64,000 bases of DNA from Eumeta japonica (GCA_005406025.1 BGZK01000741.1:124001-188000), one strand, 5' to 3'; shown: positions 23,270-36,600, counted from the stretch's first letter. The notes: generated from the letters alone by a model not told the origin. Translations and numbers: made by a program.

Positions 23270-24440
23270 ATGAAAGATGTTCTATATATAACACTAAAAA
23301 GTGTCACCAATATCTTTTTACACTACAAGTTAACTTAATAAAGTAAGAAGAAACGAATGGATCATCTAGTGTAGATTTACTTTGAATATCCGTTAATATA
23401 AAAAAAAAAATTATGCAGTTATCAGAGTAGACATGTATAATGTTTTATTTGGTCGTATTTGGCAGATTTCTTAAAAATTAATGCCGTTTGTGATTATTAA
23501 AATTTAGTTTTTATTTATTTAATTTAATATTATCATATCAGTACGATTTTGTAGAAAACATGGGATAATTTTATTATTTTCACGATTTTGAATGATAGCT
23601 CATTCAATTAACGGACGAGGATATATTGTTTTAATACGCTGTATTCTATTAGGGCCTAGACCAAAATAAAAGATTTATCACACAGTAGGTGCCCTTAAGT
23701 AACACGCATTTGGACAAGTCAAGTTCTACAGATACAAACTCACGACACTGTTAAAGGTTTCATATAATTTTATATCATTTCTTTTGCAAAGTGGGTTTAT
23801 CCGGATATGTAAGCCGGTAAACTACAATTACTGTCAAAGCGTTATTGTTATGAAAGAAAACGTTTTGTAAAGGGAAACTCGGCTCTATTCTCTTCGACCC
23901 TTTTCCCTTTGGTTGACAACTTACAAACAGTAAACCGCAATAACATGTCCTTATAGAAATATCCCACGTTTTATTCAGGAAATGTCTTATTTTTGCTGAA
24001 ACCAAAATATTACATATTAGTGCTGAAAGTAACTGAGCTTTGGTCGTTTTTGTAATTAGTTTTATAAATGTAAGACTTACGTAAGTGTGTGATATTTCGA
24101 AATTGTATCAATTTTTTAAGTTGTTAAAAGTGTCGCGTGTGTCTAGAATTAAGTGGAATGTGGTAGGTTATTGATGACCTCTTATTTCCCTAGTTCACTC
24201 ATCACCCCAGTTCATGTGAAATCTAAACACGAACACGGTATGTAGTAAAAATGAGGTCTTCATTTTCTCTTGTACTAAACGATGGTATAATTTATCGAGA
24301 AAGTTCTTGTTTTTAGAGTTACATATCTTGAAGGAAAATAAAAGAAATCCCACAATACCGCTTATAATATTTCATGTAGATATCTTACAGAAAACGGTAA
24401 TTATGCATAAAGATCATCGCAAATGAAAGAGGAGGGACAA
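23270..24440. other. AT-rich stretch, nothing recognised
   Basis: Both strands read as non-coding AT-rich DNA; I see no repeat boundaries or gene. Confidence 0.5.
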
Positions 24441-24449
24441 GGAGGTTTT

Positions 24450-24486
24450 GGTTTAGGAGAACCGATTAGGTTTAGGAGAACCGATA
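24450..24486. repeat. 19-bp tandem duplication
   Basis: ggtttaggagaaccgatta at 24450-24468 is repeated at 24469-24486 with the last base missing or changed. It abuts the left end of the fold-back element that follows. Confidence 0.8.
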
Positions 24487-24741
24487 CAGCGGTGTGCTTC
24501 AAACTATCATTTGAAGTATTTAAAAGTTTACTGTTAAAGTTAAAAGCTAAACACGTCAAAATGCGTTAACTTTATAAGTGGCAGTTAACTAAGTTCATCT
24601 TAAAGACGACCTTTAGCATTTGTGACATTAAATTAATGTCACAAATGCCAATATCTCTAAAAATACCATTATTTTCATATGTTTTAGTTTTTAACTTTAA
24701 CAGTTAACTATTGCACATGAGAGTTTGAAGCACACCGCTGT
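24486..24741. mobile_element. Fold-back MITE with perfect 20-bp terminal repeats
   Basis: 24486-24505 (acagcggtgtgcttcaaact) is the exact reverse complement of 24722-24741. Inside, subterminal words (tttactgttaaagttaaaa and taactttaacagttaac) are also inverted, and the centre is a perfect palindrome at 24616-24648 (two 16-base arms about one base). The whole 256-bp element can fold into one long hairpin. No coding capacity. The target duplication is unclear, so the superfamily is unassigned. Confidence 0.75.
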
Positions 24742-25039
24742 TACTGTATAAACTGGGTCGTACTTTACCGGATTTTCTCTAGGATATCAATCTATACCCT
24801 ATTAGAAACCTTGTTCTATCTTTATGTAATTTAGCCGACAGTTCGTTATTTTAAAGTTAATACATTCTGTAGGTAATTAAAAATTATTTCTCCTATTCTA
24901 AAGTCAGTTTTATTATTGAATGTGTTTCCTTCAGCTTTAAGCACATTATTTTCATCTTTCGACGTTTACAATACAAACGGGATGTAACGTAAGCGGCGTA
25001 TCAATTCGCGAAATACGTTACGCTCTCGCGGGCGAGCGA

Positions 25040-25070
25040 CGTATAAATGTCGCATACATTTAACAGTGTT
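25040..25070 (+). promoter_or_regulatory. Possible core promoter in GC-rich island
   Basis: The island 24980-25340 is single-copy within the window and CpG-rich. TATAAAT at 25042-25048 is followed about 23 bases on by taacagtgtt, which resembles an insect initiator, although the spacing is a little short. No coding exon is recognised downstream. Speculative. Confidence 0.2.
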
Positions 25071-27139
25071 TACCGAGCTCGAAACACTTTTGCCACCGAC
25101 GCCCGGCGTTGTTGCCTGTTTTTATAAATACACGAGTGATAAACAAAAAAACCCGCGTCGTCCCGCACCATTATTTTTTCAGAGCGATCGTATCGAAAAT
25201 GTAGGCTTTTGCGCGGGACGAGAGCGCCAGGGAAGGGTCTTGTCATTAACAATTGAGCTTTCCGAGGAATTTCGGTCGCGGTCGGTGTGCCTAGGATATT
25301 CCGAGCTTTAGCTCTAAATCGAATCAGTTCGCCGTGTTCCTGCATCGCTAATTGACTGTTAATTTTATTTATGACAGTATTGTTTGACTAGTGGTTGTTA
25401 CACGAGATATTGTAAGCTTTTTCGTAATTATTTTTGACAGGGTTGACTTTATTAGCCTAGGATTGATTTAAAAAATTACAAGTGATTTTTATGTTTTGGG
25501 CCATAATATTTGAAATATGGAAAATGATTGGAAATCATTCTGAAAATGATCAGAAATGCATCCTAGGATTTCAAACCGATCATGTGTGGTGAAGTTTCGA
25601 TTTTCGAAAATCAGACCGAAAATAATATCTACCCTATTAATATGAAAATTTTCAATTTTCTTGGCAGGAAGTAGGAAAATCTTGTATTCTATACATGGCA
25701 TGTTAAGTACTGAAAAAAAAATTATATCTAATCTTTTTTGTGACCTCGGTATGATAGTTATTGACCTAAAACACAACTAAAGTCAAAACAAAAATGAAGA
25801 ATAGTTATGCCTACCATTCCCTGTCCATTCTCGCCATACATAATAAAAGTTAAAAAATCTGAGATAAATTAAAACTGGTTTTACAAAGATACGAAATCAG
25901 AACTTAAAAAGTCGTCGTAAAATGTATACGTTCATATTTTATGTCTGGAATTTCTCTCTTTATCGTGGTCTTAATCCTGTTTTTGTTCTCGATTTCGATT
26001 CTGGTTCCACTGATTAAATTCCAGTTAACTAAGATTCTTTCTACTTCCATCTCAATCAAAGTCTGATATCGGTACTTACAAAACTGGCAATTATAAAACG
26101 CTTCGAGCTTACAAAATTGATTTCGCTCTAGATTTTTCGGCCCCTTTTCTACTTTAAATGCTTTCTATGTTCGTTCTACTCTCTCGGTTAGGATTTTCTG
26201 GTGAACATAAAAAAAATCCTAACCAAAGAAGTTTTTCGAAGAAGAACAAGAACATAAGATATAAATAATAACAGTTAAATAATTACCTTAATAAAAATTT
26301 TAATTTCTAATGTTCTACTGAATATTCATAGAAATGCTATTCTAAAATTCAAACGTATGTGTTCATTTGATACGAAAATGATATTAAACTCGGCTGAATA
26401 AATTACAAAGTCATTATCTTCAGACGTCTTTCAGTCTGAAGAACCTCCCATAGTCTAACTGCGTCAAAAATTCAGTTGGCTCTTACGTTTCGTCGTCCAA
26501 GTCTTCTACATTCGTTCTAAGTCGGGTGCGAATACAAATTAAGTCACGAGTTTGATCCGTGCTTTCTCTCATAGATGATGCGGCGATTGTGCGACGTCGT
26601 ACATAGCGTACCGACTATTTCATTTATTTATTATTTATTAACAATTACTATTTAATTCTCATAGCGCTTTTTAATATTTTCATAATTATTTGTATCATAC
26701 ACCGCAATTTTATGTTTCCTTTTTTTTATATTATTTTACATCTTTTATGGGATAGAACTTTTAGGCTAACTTTGTCGATTCTAGCCCATGATGGCGTATT
26801 ATTTGGCATAACCGAAGTGAATAATATCCGTTTAATTCCTACTTTTTATGACGTTCTTTTTTGAAGTCCCGTTACTGCCACTACATTACCGTACAGCTAT
26901 ACACTAATTAGTTGATTTCTTGATTTAATTAACACTTTCACCATAAGCAATATTTTGACAGCGCAGTCACAGCTCATATTTCACAAAATCTTATGTGATC
27001 GCGTATTGAACGAATAAATATGCGATAATATCTTTTTTCCGGGTGCACAGAGTACCTTTCACAAAACTTTAGAAAGCGATTCAAATCGACGCAACATAAC
27101 TTAACAAGAAATATAATAGAGTCGTAGATGTCAAAAGGG

Positions 27140-27650
27140 TCAGAGCGTCGGTTGTCTGCCTTCTTGGTCTATGAAGTTTGTGAAGACAGTTGTGTATGAA
27201 GACAGTGTAGCGATTCGCATGCGAGCGTCTGGCCTCCCCGCGACCTCCGGGTGGCATGTTATACGGCTGAGCAATGGCCCGGGGAATAGAGTATAGCTCG
27301 TTTTATGCTCTATTAGTGCCGCGAGCATGTTCCGGCCGATGACCTCATTTCCGACGTAATGCCACACGTACACGACCGTACGCAGTGTAACTTGAACCAC
27401 GCGGTGCAAGCGGAAAAGTGGCAAGAGGAAATAAATGGAGCTGCAGAAAGCGATTTTCACGCGAAAAGCGAGAGGGCTATGGGATGTAGCCTCGTCACGA
27501 GCGGCGGCAGAGGGCGCGACGGCGCGCTACCGAAACAAACATTTCGGAACCTTTAACAGATGGCTCGGTGGCTGCTAGCGAAACGGAGAGATTTGCGAGC
27601 GGTGGAGTTGCGCAAATAATTGTAAGAAACAAATTTAATCTCTTTGCCGT
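27140..27650. other. GC-rich, CpG-containing island of unknown role
   Basis: About 500 bp of balanced composition inside AT-rich DNA, with open frames on both strands (27140-27460 minus, 27359-27556 plus) that match no protein I know. No TATA box or splice-bounded exon stands out. It could be a regulatory region, a first exon or an old mobile-element fragment. Confidence 0.3.
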
Positions 27651-29362
27651 GTTATGAGGTGTTTGTTTGTGCTACGTTAGAGCCACCAAACGTTTGTTAA
27701 AGTAAATATTCCAATTATAAAAAAAAGGGGTCAGAGAGCAAAGTTGTTGAAAGAAGTAAATACGAGCTAACGAAGCGTATGAAGGAAGATATGTGTTACA
27801 CATATTTTTACATATGAAAGTACAAATGTTTTTTTTGTTTATATATTACGTATTGATATAGCTATGGTTGCACACAGTTGTTTCTTTAATTTTTATTTCT
27901 TCTTTTATTACGTGCTGCTTCTTGGTTAAATGCACGAATGTCCAAACCTCTACTATCTTTTCTGTGTATTTAGGCGTATTCTGCGTATTGTATAACATGT
28001 CTTCACATTTGACATACTTTCACAATAAGACCTTCGAAAATAAAATCGAAATTCATTTTAAATGGTTTTATTTGAAACATATGCATTAATACCAGGCAAG
28101 CTTGCTTGTGTAAATAAATTATAATAATGACGAAGGCAAAAGAGTCTATTAAGTTTTGAGCATTAAAATGTACCACTATCTCTTGGATTGCTTATACCGC
28201 CTAACTAAACTATGTTAAATTTGTCCCATCAAAAACATATAATGTGCAAAAATGCAAGCCTTGTAACGCCGTCCTTCCATAGCAATCAGTTCTGAGATCT
28301 CATTTAAAACAAAGTTAGTTATTTAAGTTACTTTCTATAGACGAACATATTCTAAAACTTTATCGTAAACTGTTTCCTAATTAGTTACTTATCAACATTT
28401 ATGATGATCGTATCATTATAAGAGACTTTTAATTCTATTCTAAATATAATGACTTGACAATCGCATCGCAGTGTCATCAACCTAATTTTAGCAAACTATT
28501 TATTTTTGCTTTTAAAATATCGCATGAATTAGGCTTGCTAGCGCTATGTACATTCAGGTTTTTTTTTAAGTAATATGTTATTCTAATGTCAACTTTTATG
28601 TGCCCCTGATTTAAAATATAAGATATGAAAACTATAAACGCAAAGATATGAAAAATAATGTATTATACACAATAGGTTAAGGGGTATATACGGCCATACA
28701 GACAGACAGTAGCCTAACATATGCGCAATTTTATGTTCTTACAGTGTACTAAATTTTATCACAATCAGTTAAGTCGTTCTTGAGTGATAAACACAGATAA
28801 ACAGACAGACAGATGTAAATTTCAAAAATAGTAGGATTGGGGTCAGTTAGTCATACAACGAAAATCTATTCCCAAAATCTACAAAAAAATTGAATGTACA
28901 GGCAGACGGTACAAATTTATGTAACTAATAAGAAATTATAGTAATAGTAGCATTTTCTTATTATAATATATCAAGCAAATTGCACCTTACGATTTATCAG
29001 TCAACCGTATGATAACAATTTGTGTAACAATTCTGCACTAGTTGTTTAGTCAAACTAAATATTTAACTTGACGCCTAATACAGAATACAACACAAAAAAT
29101 CCAAGTACCTGCAAACTAATCTATTTCATTATACGCGAATAAAAAAAATAGGAATCGTATTAAAGTTTAACTCAATATACATCGAAAGTTTAACTTGTCC
29201 ACGTTATAAATATAACATTTATAAATCAGTAATGGAAGAAAAATACACGCGTTCAGTGTATGTAGAGCGAATATGTTGCATGGGGACGTGACGTAATGGA
29301 ACGATTACATTGTTTATTAACCCTCGACTTCGCGTCCCATCCAGTTCGCGTACCGCGGGTCG

Positions 29363-29705
29363 TATATAAAGATCGATTCATAAGCAGTAAGCTCAAATAA
29401 ATTTCTCTGAAAAACGGGAGTGGTGTAAATAATACTATCAAAAAGAAAACACGACGAAAGTAAACAACAGAAAATATTGGCAAGTGAAGGATGTTTCTCG
29501 ACAGCGGTGCAAGCGGACACCATATAAAAGTCACAAGCGAGTCGAGCGAGTCGGCCGCAAGTCATTGCGGGAGTCAGTTATCAGAATGGAAAGTTTTAAA
29601 GTCACAAAAGAAGGAAGGTCTGTTCTCGATCGGCCGCGTCGCCGCCAGCCGGCGGATATAAATGAGATTTTTCGCCCGGCGCAGGATCGACCCCCGGCGC
29701 GCTGA
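29363..29705 (+). promoter_or_regulatory. Possible promoter and short first exon
   Basis: A GC-rich island with two TATA-type boxes on the + strand: TATATAAA at 29363-29370 and TATAAAAG at 29523-29530. TCAGTT, the insect initiator consensus, is at 29574-29579, somewhat far from the second box. A 39-codon open frame starts at ATG 29586 (MESFKVTKEGRSVLDRP...) and ends at TGA 29703-29705. It is arginine-rich and has no recognised homologue; the GC bias could produce it by chance. If real, it may be the first exon of a gene continuing to the right of the window or a leader ORF. Confidence 0.25.
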
Positions 29706-32004
29706 GGACGCAGCGCCACCTCGCGAAAGGGTCATCGGTGAAATGAGGCTGTCTGATCTTACAATAGCTTCCAGTGGAAAATGTCTAAATGGATTCGTGC
29801 ACTGTGATCGAATGACTTAGTTTGTGTCGAAAATTATTGTGGCCCGATTTGTAGTTCTCGAATTTTCTTCACATTTCAAATTATTGGTTTGTGAAAGCCA
29901 ATTTCGTTAGTTATTACGAGCTGAATGCTAAATTTCAAATGATAGACCTTGTATCGGTCATTGTAGCTTAAGAAAAATTAAACTGTTCTGTTATGAAGGA
30001 AAAAAAACGTCGTTTTAAAATCAGAAGGTACGTACCATCAGAGCACACGGTGGTTCTGAACGTTGTCACCGCATAAGTGTATTTTGTAGTATTTAACGCT
30101 TACTGCATCAACATAAAAGGCGCAAGGTTTACCTGCCTTAATTTGAAACTAAAAAAAGATTCGGACAAGTGCGAATAGGACTCGCAGTGTAAGGGTTTCG
30201 TAAAATCTTAAGTCGTCTTTTTATATTTTTCAAAACATTTCTAAAAAAAAAATCTACATGTCCGAACTTATGGGAATCTTAAATTTAAAAATGTTCTTAG
30301 ACATATCGGTTTCCATCACGGTCCATACGGCAACTTCAGATATAAGTTTGTTAAAAAAAAATATTTTTAATGATAAAAGCTTGATGATTTTACAGTTTCA
30401 AAGGTCAGTGGGCCTAAGTATTTTACATTAATTTCGCAACTACTTGAGAAAAAATTGAGTTAACAAAATGACAATAAAAGATTTGTCAATATTTTATTGT
30501 TACTATAGCGATGTACTTTGCTTACACACCCGAGCGAGTTTTTTGCCTGCAACAGACGTTTTATTGTCAAATGTTTTATTGTCCTAGGAGCCACAGGAAA
30601 TAGCTTCTGTGACAATGTTTAAAATCATTTGATGATGCGACGACGTCACTTTATCAGCATGTCATTGTATGATTTATTCTTATAACAATCTTATGACAAA
30701 CTAAATCAAAATTGACACCGTGACAAAGTAATTTGCTGAAAGCGACAATGTAGTATATGATGTGAGGGTGGCAGGTTCGGCGCAGGCGCTTTGGTCTCAT
30801 TTGCCCGTGGACATTTGTTCAGCTCGAACGCGTTCCTTTTTGTTTCTTACTCGAAGAGTTTAATTGTTAAATAAGGATGTTACTGGTTTTTTCGAAGCAA
30901 CGACTATAGGTCTATTGTGACGTTTTAAACTTCTAGTGTTTAAAAGATGTGCTATGTTATGTTTTTCAAATTTCCTGTTTGTTTTTTATATCGAGAAAAG
31001 TTAATAGAAACACGAGTTAACAAGGTATACTTACTTTGTATAAAAAAAAAACCTTGGCTGTATACGTTTTTTCAGGTGAACTTAACCTGTATCAAATGCA
31101 GCGTCACTACAAGCATTGCTATCACCATTAACCTTTTATCTGCACATTTCTCGCTGACGAGAGAAATATAATGTATTTATTATGCTTAAGCGAATCTAGT
31201 GAATGAATTTTCAAAAATACATTATTATGCGAACTCGGTGAATACTTCGAGCTTGAGAAAATATACACTTCTTAAAATGCAATTTGTATACAGCTTACAA
31301 GAATAATATGTAAATATTCATATATCAATACTATAGATGTTTGTAGGTGTAAGTGTTTTAATTTCTGAATTAGAGCATTTATAATTTTTTCTTTCTATCA
31401 TTATATAATCTTGGGTGCATTAATCTTATGTTCATTTTTTTTCTCAAATATTCTAATTGTATTATGGCATATTTTAAATATCGTTTTTAATTTCTTTACA
31501 TATATCAATTTTTTTTATATTGTACAAAATAAACAATTTCTTTCATTTTAATATGATCCATGTTTTAGATCCATTATTAGTCAGAAACATTATATAGTAC
31601 TAGTAATTAATTATTAAGTACTTAGGCATTAAAAATTTTATGTTGAATTTACAAAATTTACTACGATTTGTTGATTATTTTTCAATTTCAGTGAAGCTAT
31701 TTATTTTTTTTACCAGTTATAATTGTAAGCATATACATGAGTGAAATTCGAAACAATTAATGCAATTTCTTTATTTTAACTACAAGGTAAGGTAAGACAT
31801 TATACATCAGGCAAAAATTTTAAATAGCCTCTTTACCCCATAAGTTACTTCATATCTCAATCTTTTTTTTTTGTTTTATGTGGAAGTTCAATAAATGTAT
31901 AAAAATACCAATTGTCTTTTCTTAATTTGATTTTGGCCCAGTGATTCAGTCTCTTGTTTCACAAAATCACGTTATGTAGGTACTTTTGTTTCCCAAAATA
32001 GTTG

Positions 32005-32189
32005 CATTGCCGATCTTAACCCTTATATTTTCTTGATAGTATTAAGGTATTGTTATTTCTCACAGGCTAATAACCTTGCACCTCTCTAGTGATACTAAAA
32101 CAATAAGTACAGCATGCAAGGTGTATCTTCATACAAGAATATCTTCATAGAAAACTATCAAGAAAATATAAGGGTTAACATCGGCAATG
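32005..32189. mobile_element. Short fold-back element with 36-bp inverted ends
   Basis: 32005-32040 (starts cattgccgat, ends cttgatagt) matches the reverse complement of 32154-32189 with a single mismatch. The 113-bp centre carries weaker inverted words (ccttgcacct and gcaaggtgtat). Size and structure fit a MITE of about 185 bp. No target duplication was identified. Confidence 0.65.
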
Positions 32190-32479
32190 TAGCTTTTCTG
32201 AGGAACGGGAGGTACATAAAGTTACTTTGTTGCGAAATCATAGAAAATATTGCTATAGGCACAAAGTACATTCGCTACCAGAACTAAGAAAGTAATTTCA
32301 AAGACAATGTATATTTGATCTTACACAAAAAAAATATTGTCATGTTCACAAAGGTACAATTTATTATTGTGGTAGGAACAATATGACATTGTTACTAAAG
32401 CGAACTTAAAATTATTCACTTAGTTTGTGTGATAACTTAATACTGCCTCTATAGCATTATCTACAAGTACCGGTACATT

Positions 32480-32969
32480 CAGTGGCGGCGCAAGACCTAA
32501 ACTTAATGTGGGCAAGGTGTATTTCTCGAGGCCCTCTGATGGTGCATGAAGAAGGGAATATAAAATAGAAAATCACTTAAAATTAAGTTTTTTATTCATT
32601 AAGACACAAACCTAAATTTTTATTTATCTATCTTTGGAACATTAAATAAAAATAAAAGAAATGAATTTACTTTTTTTTTAGCAATTGTTTAAGCAATATC
32701 GCACAACGCAGGTAGTCATTATTGATCATTGAATATTCGTATAAAACCACGTCTAGTTTCGGCAAGCGCTTGCCATAGACTAAGTGAAGATATGTCACGT
32801 AACCAATCTTAGATGGATGAAAGAATCGACTTGAGTAGTCTTCTCTAGTGACACATATAACTCAATGGATTTTCCATACAAATTTACTTTTGGCTGTGAC
32901 GCGCGAGGCCCTTTGCACCGCGAGGCCGTGGGCGGTGGCCCACACCGCCCACGCCTTACGCCGCCTCTG
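32480..32969. mobile_element. Non-autonomous hAT element with intact 8-bp target duplication
   Basis: The 490-bp element begins cagtggcggcgcaag and ends cttacgccgcctctg, a 15-bp terminal inverted repeat with two mismatches and the CAG...GGCGG sequence common in hAT elements. It is flanked on both sides by the identical 8-mer ggtacatt (32472-32479 and 32970-32977), the target-duplication length of the hAT superfamily. The interior is AT-rich on the left and GC-rich with a gggcggtggcccacaccgccc hairpin on the right. There is no transposase frame. The perfect duplication points to a fairly recent insertion. Confidence 0.88.
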
Positions 32970-33640
32970 GGTACATTGACAAAATTATAATTGACAACAA
33001 AAACCTTACGCTAAAGGTTGTGCTATAAACGGCTCGCTAGTGGCAAAGTTTTGCTATTGTAGTTATTATTTTTTCTCAGTGTAGGCACTCATATGAATTT
33101 CTTGAAAAAGTGCCTTTACAGACAGACCGACATACAGACAGGTGAAACTTACAACGAAGTAATCTCATAAGGGTTCTTTTTTTCCTTTTGAGGTACGGGA
33201 TCCTGAAAATGTGGAAGAGTATGTGGAGTGGGGTGATGAAATAGTAAAATGAAGACAAGATATCGGCACAACGGTGTTTTTGCGGTGTAACAATATCAAT
33301 TATAGCAATTAATCGATACTATGCGCACAACCGGAACGGTGTCACAAAAGTGCATAAATCCTATCTTTTCATTCTCAATATTCACAAATCCCGAAAAAGT
33401 CCCAGCACCAGAACGCGTCTGACCTCGTCAGTCGACACGTGTGGCGAGATTTCGCCTGTGTAATAATTTTCGACTAACGTGAAATATATGGCCTATATTC
33501 CCCTCGCAGCTGGATGCAAGAAGTTTAATCGGACTGCGCCGCGTATCGATTATACCAGTAGTCCACTTTGATTTATGCCTTTACAACATAAAATAAGATG
33601 TAAAATTGTTTGCCTCGTATTAGCAAAGCTTTAAGATCGA

Positions 33641-33662
33641 TATATATATATATATATATATA
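33641..33662. repeat. (TA)n microsatellite
   Basis: Eleven uninterrupted TA units. Confidence 0.95.
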
Positions 33663-34924
33663 CTTTAAGTCACTTCGCGGCGAATTCAAAAATGACGATA
33701 TTGTAGTGCCTGCAATTAGCCGCAAAATTTTAGAAACAAGTGTTATTTGTGCATTTGTTCATATTTTATACCAACATCACATTTTGTGAGAAAAAAGTTT
33801 TCTGTACTTGTTAATTTAAAATTGTTATAACTTATTTGTACGTTACATCGATGTACAATTTTTAACAGAGAACATTTTTGTTTTTTACATGTTATCCAAA
33901 AATATTTTTTGTATTATTTCTCTTTGTATTTGCTTTGTAAAATTGCAAAAATAATCGCAAAGAGCCATTTATATTAAAACATTTTTAGGAAATCACGGAA
34001 TTCATAAATTGTACGGCATAATCCGTAGTAAAATGAATGACCACAAAATTCAGTTCCTAATAAATAAAAAGTGTAAAAGCTCAGATAGAAATAAGCTATA
34101 TTACACAAAAAAAGAATGCTTACTTTAAATCAAGAACCAAGAATGTACATGTAGATGGAAGCGTCAGTCAAGCTTGTATTTCCCAAAACACTGTCATGTA
34201 CCTTTCATAGTTCTTGCGGGTCTCTTCTATTGGAGAAAGACATATTTAGAATAGTATGTTTATTTAGTTAAACAGTATTAAAACAGCAATAATATTAATC
34301 AAACATATTCGACGTATCTGTAGCTGATACACTTCTTACCTACCTACATACATTTGTACTATAATGTATAACATTGAATACCAAAGAAGGAAAAAAATCA
34401 ATTAGTTGCGTGTGCACATGCATATGAGCGGATTCCATAATTGTATTCACCAATTTGTCATATGTGTTACGTTATATATTTATGTGTCAAAAATTATTTC
34501 AATTGGATACATCACAAATGACATGTTCGTTTGATGATGTCATTTTATTTTCCGAGACAATTACGTAATATTATATAATTTTGTAATGCATTAGCTACAG
34601 AAAACTGTCGAAATTATCATCAATACGTTTCTTATCAGACAATGTAAGCATACGATAGGCTTACAGTTTTGAAATACCTGGGAACCATATTAAGATATAC
34701 TAAAAAAATCTCTATTTGAACTACTAGAGCTACTAATGACCAAAAAATATCTACATTAATCGTGGCATAGACCCAGATTCTGTGGTCACTTTTAACACAA
34801 AGCCTTTGATATATATGAAGCCTATAAGGTTTCAATGGTGCCCGTCAATTTAAACTACATCGGCCATAACGACATAATATTTCGATAAATATACTAAATT
34901 ATAAAATTTCATGTATCATCAAGA

Positions 34925-35100
34925 AAGTATTGGGACAAGGGCCAAATTTTAAGCACCTGAAACCGACGAGTTTGCATGAAAAGATTAATGGATGTCAGTG
35001 AAACCAGAGAGATATGCAAAATTCGTACCATGTGGAAATTTATATTATCTGCCCACCCTTCTGGGACATAGGCGTGAGTTTATATTATTTTTATTATTGG
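34925..35100 (+). repeat. LINE/SINE 3'-tail-like repeat
   Basis: Contains gatgtcagtgaaaccagaga, ccatgtggaaatttatatta and ccttctgggacataggcgtg followed by an (att)n-like tail. The same order of words without the first part occurs at 6358-6425. Simple-sequence tails of this kind mark 3' ends of retroposons. No frame is preserved. Confidence 0.45.
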
Positions 35101-35810
35101 CCCGATCTAAGTATTATATGGAATATATTTTACTGCTACCCCCTAAACCTTATACCAGCTGCTCCTCCTTTCATGACTGTAAATTTTAATTTCATTACCC
35201 AGTTCTTGTCTCAGAGACGCACCACCCTTTTATTCTCCAATCGTTTCCACCATTTATTTTCCCGTTTATTACGATGACAATTATTTTACTTTCTTAATAA
35301 CTTCAACAACGCCAAAAAAGTTATACTTCTTTGGCGTATGAATGTATGTCAAAGTGAATATTACTCTCTTCTTCATTAGAAGAAGGAAAATGTTAGAAGT
35401 AACTTTAAGTTGTATTACAACCTAGAATAATATAAGTAATGAACGCATACAGTCTTTTCTATTTTATACTAATCATCTTATACGTATCGTAATTTATTTA
35501 ATCAAATTTCAATTCAAGACACAAATCAAAATAGATTCAACACTTGTTCTCGATATTCCGAGCGCCCGATGCTTCTGTCAAGTAAGTATTTGTACGAAGG
35601 AGAGACATTAAGTAATCATTGTCAAGCAAAAGGAAACAATCACTTGATAAACATACTAGACAACGATTGTCCTAAAATTCTCTATTACCCATTGTCATTA
35701 AATTAATGGAATTCTACAGACGCACGGCAGCTGATCTCGACTGTACTTTATTCTTTTCCCCAATAAGAGAGCGCGTCTAGAGCTTCGCGTTTGTCTTTCT
35801 CTAATAAAGC

Positions 35811-36060
35811 CGCGGTCGTGGCTCAGTGTTTAAGAGTATCGTTTTCGACTTGGAATGTATCGAGTTAGATTCTGAGCACAAGCGAATTTAAGCGATAGGT
35901 TGTTAACTAAATTCAGATTAAAGCAGCTCAAAGAGTACATTAAGACGTCGGTTCTGGACGGTCGATCAGCATATAGCCCACACCGTATTAGCTTATTTGG
36001 TTTAAGAGCTGAGCCCGTCAATCTTAAATAAAGAGCAATCATGAACTCGTGTCTCGACAG
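35811..36060 (+). repeat. tRNA-derived SINE
   Basis: A-box-like TGGCTCAGTG at 35819-35828 and B-box-like gagttagattctgag around 35862-35876, followed by the body gcagctcaaagagtacatta and agacgtcggttctggacggt. Differs in sequence from the SINE at 14228 but has the same layout. Confidence 0.55.
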
Positions 36061-36309
36061 TGAAAATACTAAAACCTTAATGACAACATAATACCAACAT
36101 TACCTGCTCTCCTGGGAGGTGTCAATTGTAGACATTATTTATGATCACACAGTGAATTGCGTCTCACATACATGAAAAGGGTAAAGTTTCAAATATTTGC
36201 TGTTGGAAAGTACCGTTCAAAGAAATTACATAGAATACATTTTAATATAATATAACATCAAAACAATATTTTTTGGTGTAAAATATATATACAAAAAAAT
36301 GGTGTTTTT

Positions 36310-36600
36310 TGTATATACGTTTATACTGGTTAATAGCATCGGTTTCGGAACGGAAGGTACCGTGTTCGAATTAGTTGAGGAGTTTTGGACTTAAGACTGA
36401 TTAAACCACTCGTTCCGTGCCTCACGGACATGACTCGGACAGAACATTAAGCCGTCGGTTCGGGATGTTGTTATCGCATTGGTGACGACGGTCATTAGAA
36501 GCTTCCGACCCGCATTCAGCTGGCGTGAATGGTTGAAAATTCAAGACCTCCAATCAGAAATGAGAAGATTATGGGGGACATGTTTCAGTAGTGGGATAAA
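36310..36600 (+). repeat. SINE-like repeat
   Basis: A weak B-box-like word (gtgttcgaattagtt, 36362-36376) precedes a body with ccgtgcctcacggacatgac, attaagccgtcggttcggga, cattggtgacgacggtcatt and cttccgacccgcattc. These words are typical of lepidopteran SINE bodies and partly resemble the 35811 copy and, inverted, 43193-43320. Confidence 0.5.

Larger units (their letters stand above)
24745..31999. other. Intergenic stretch with several GC-rich islands
   Basis: No gene identified. AT-rich background with GC- and CpG-richer islands at 24980-25340, 27140-27650, 29280-29800 and 30750-30840, listed separately where there is something to say. A Helitron-like body lies at 25955-26065, and a word typical of another lepidopteran repeat (gacaagtgcgaataggactc) at 30165-30185. 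30850-32000 shows nothing. Confidence 0.5.
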
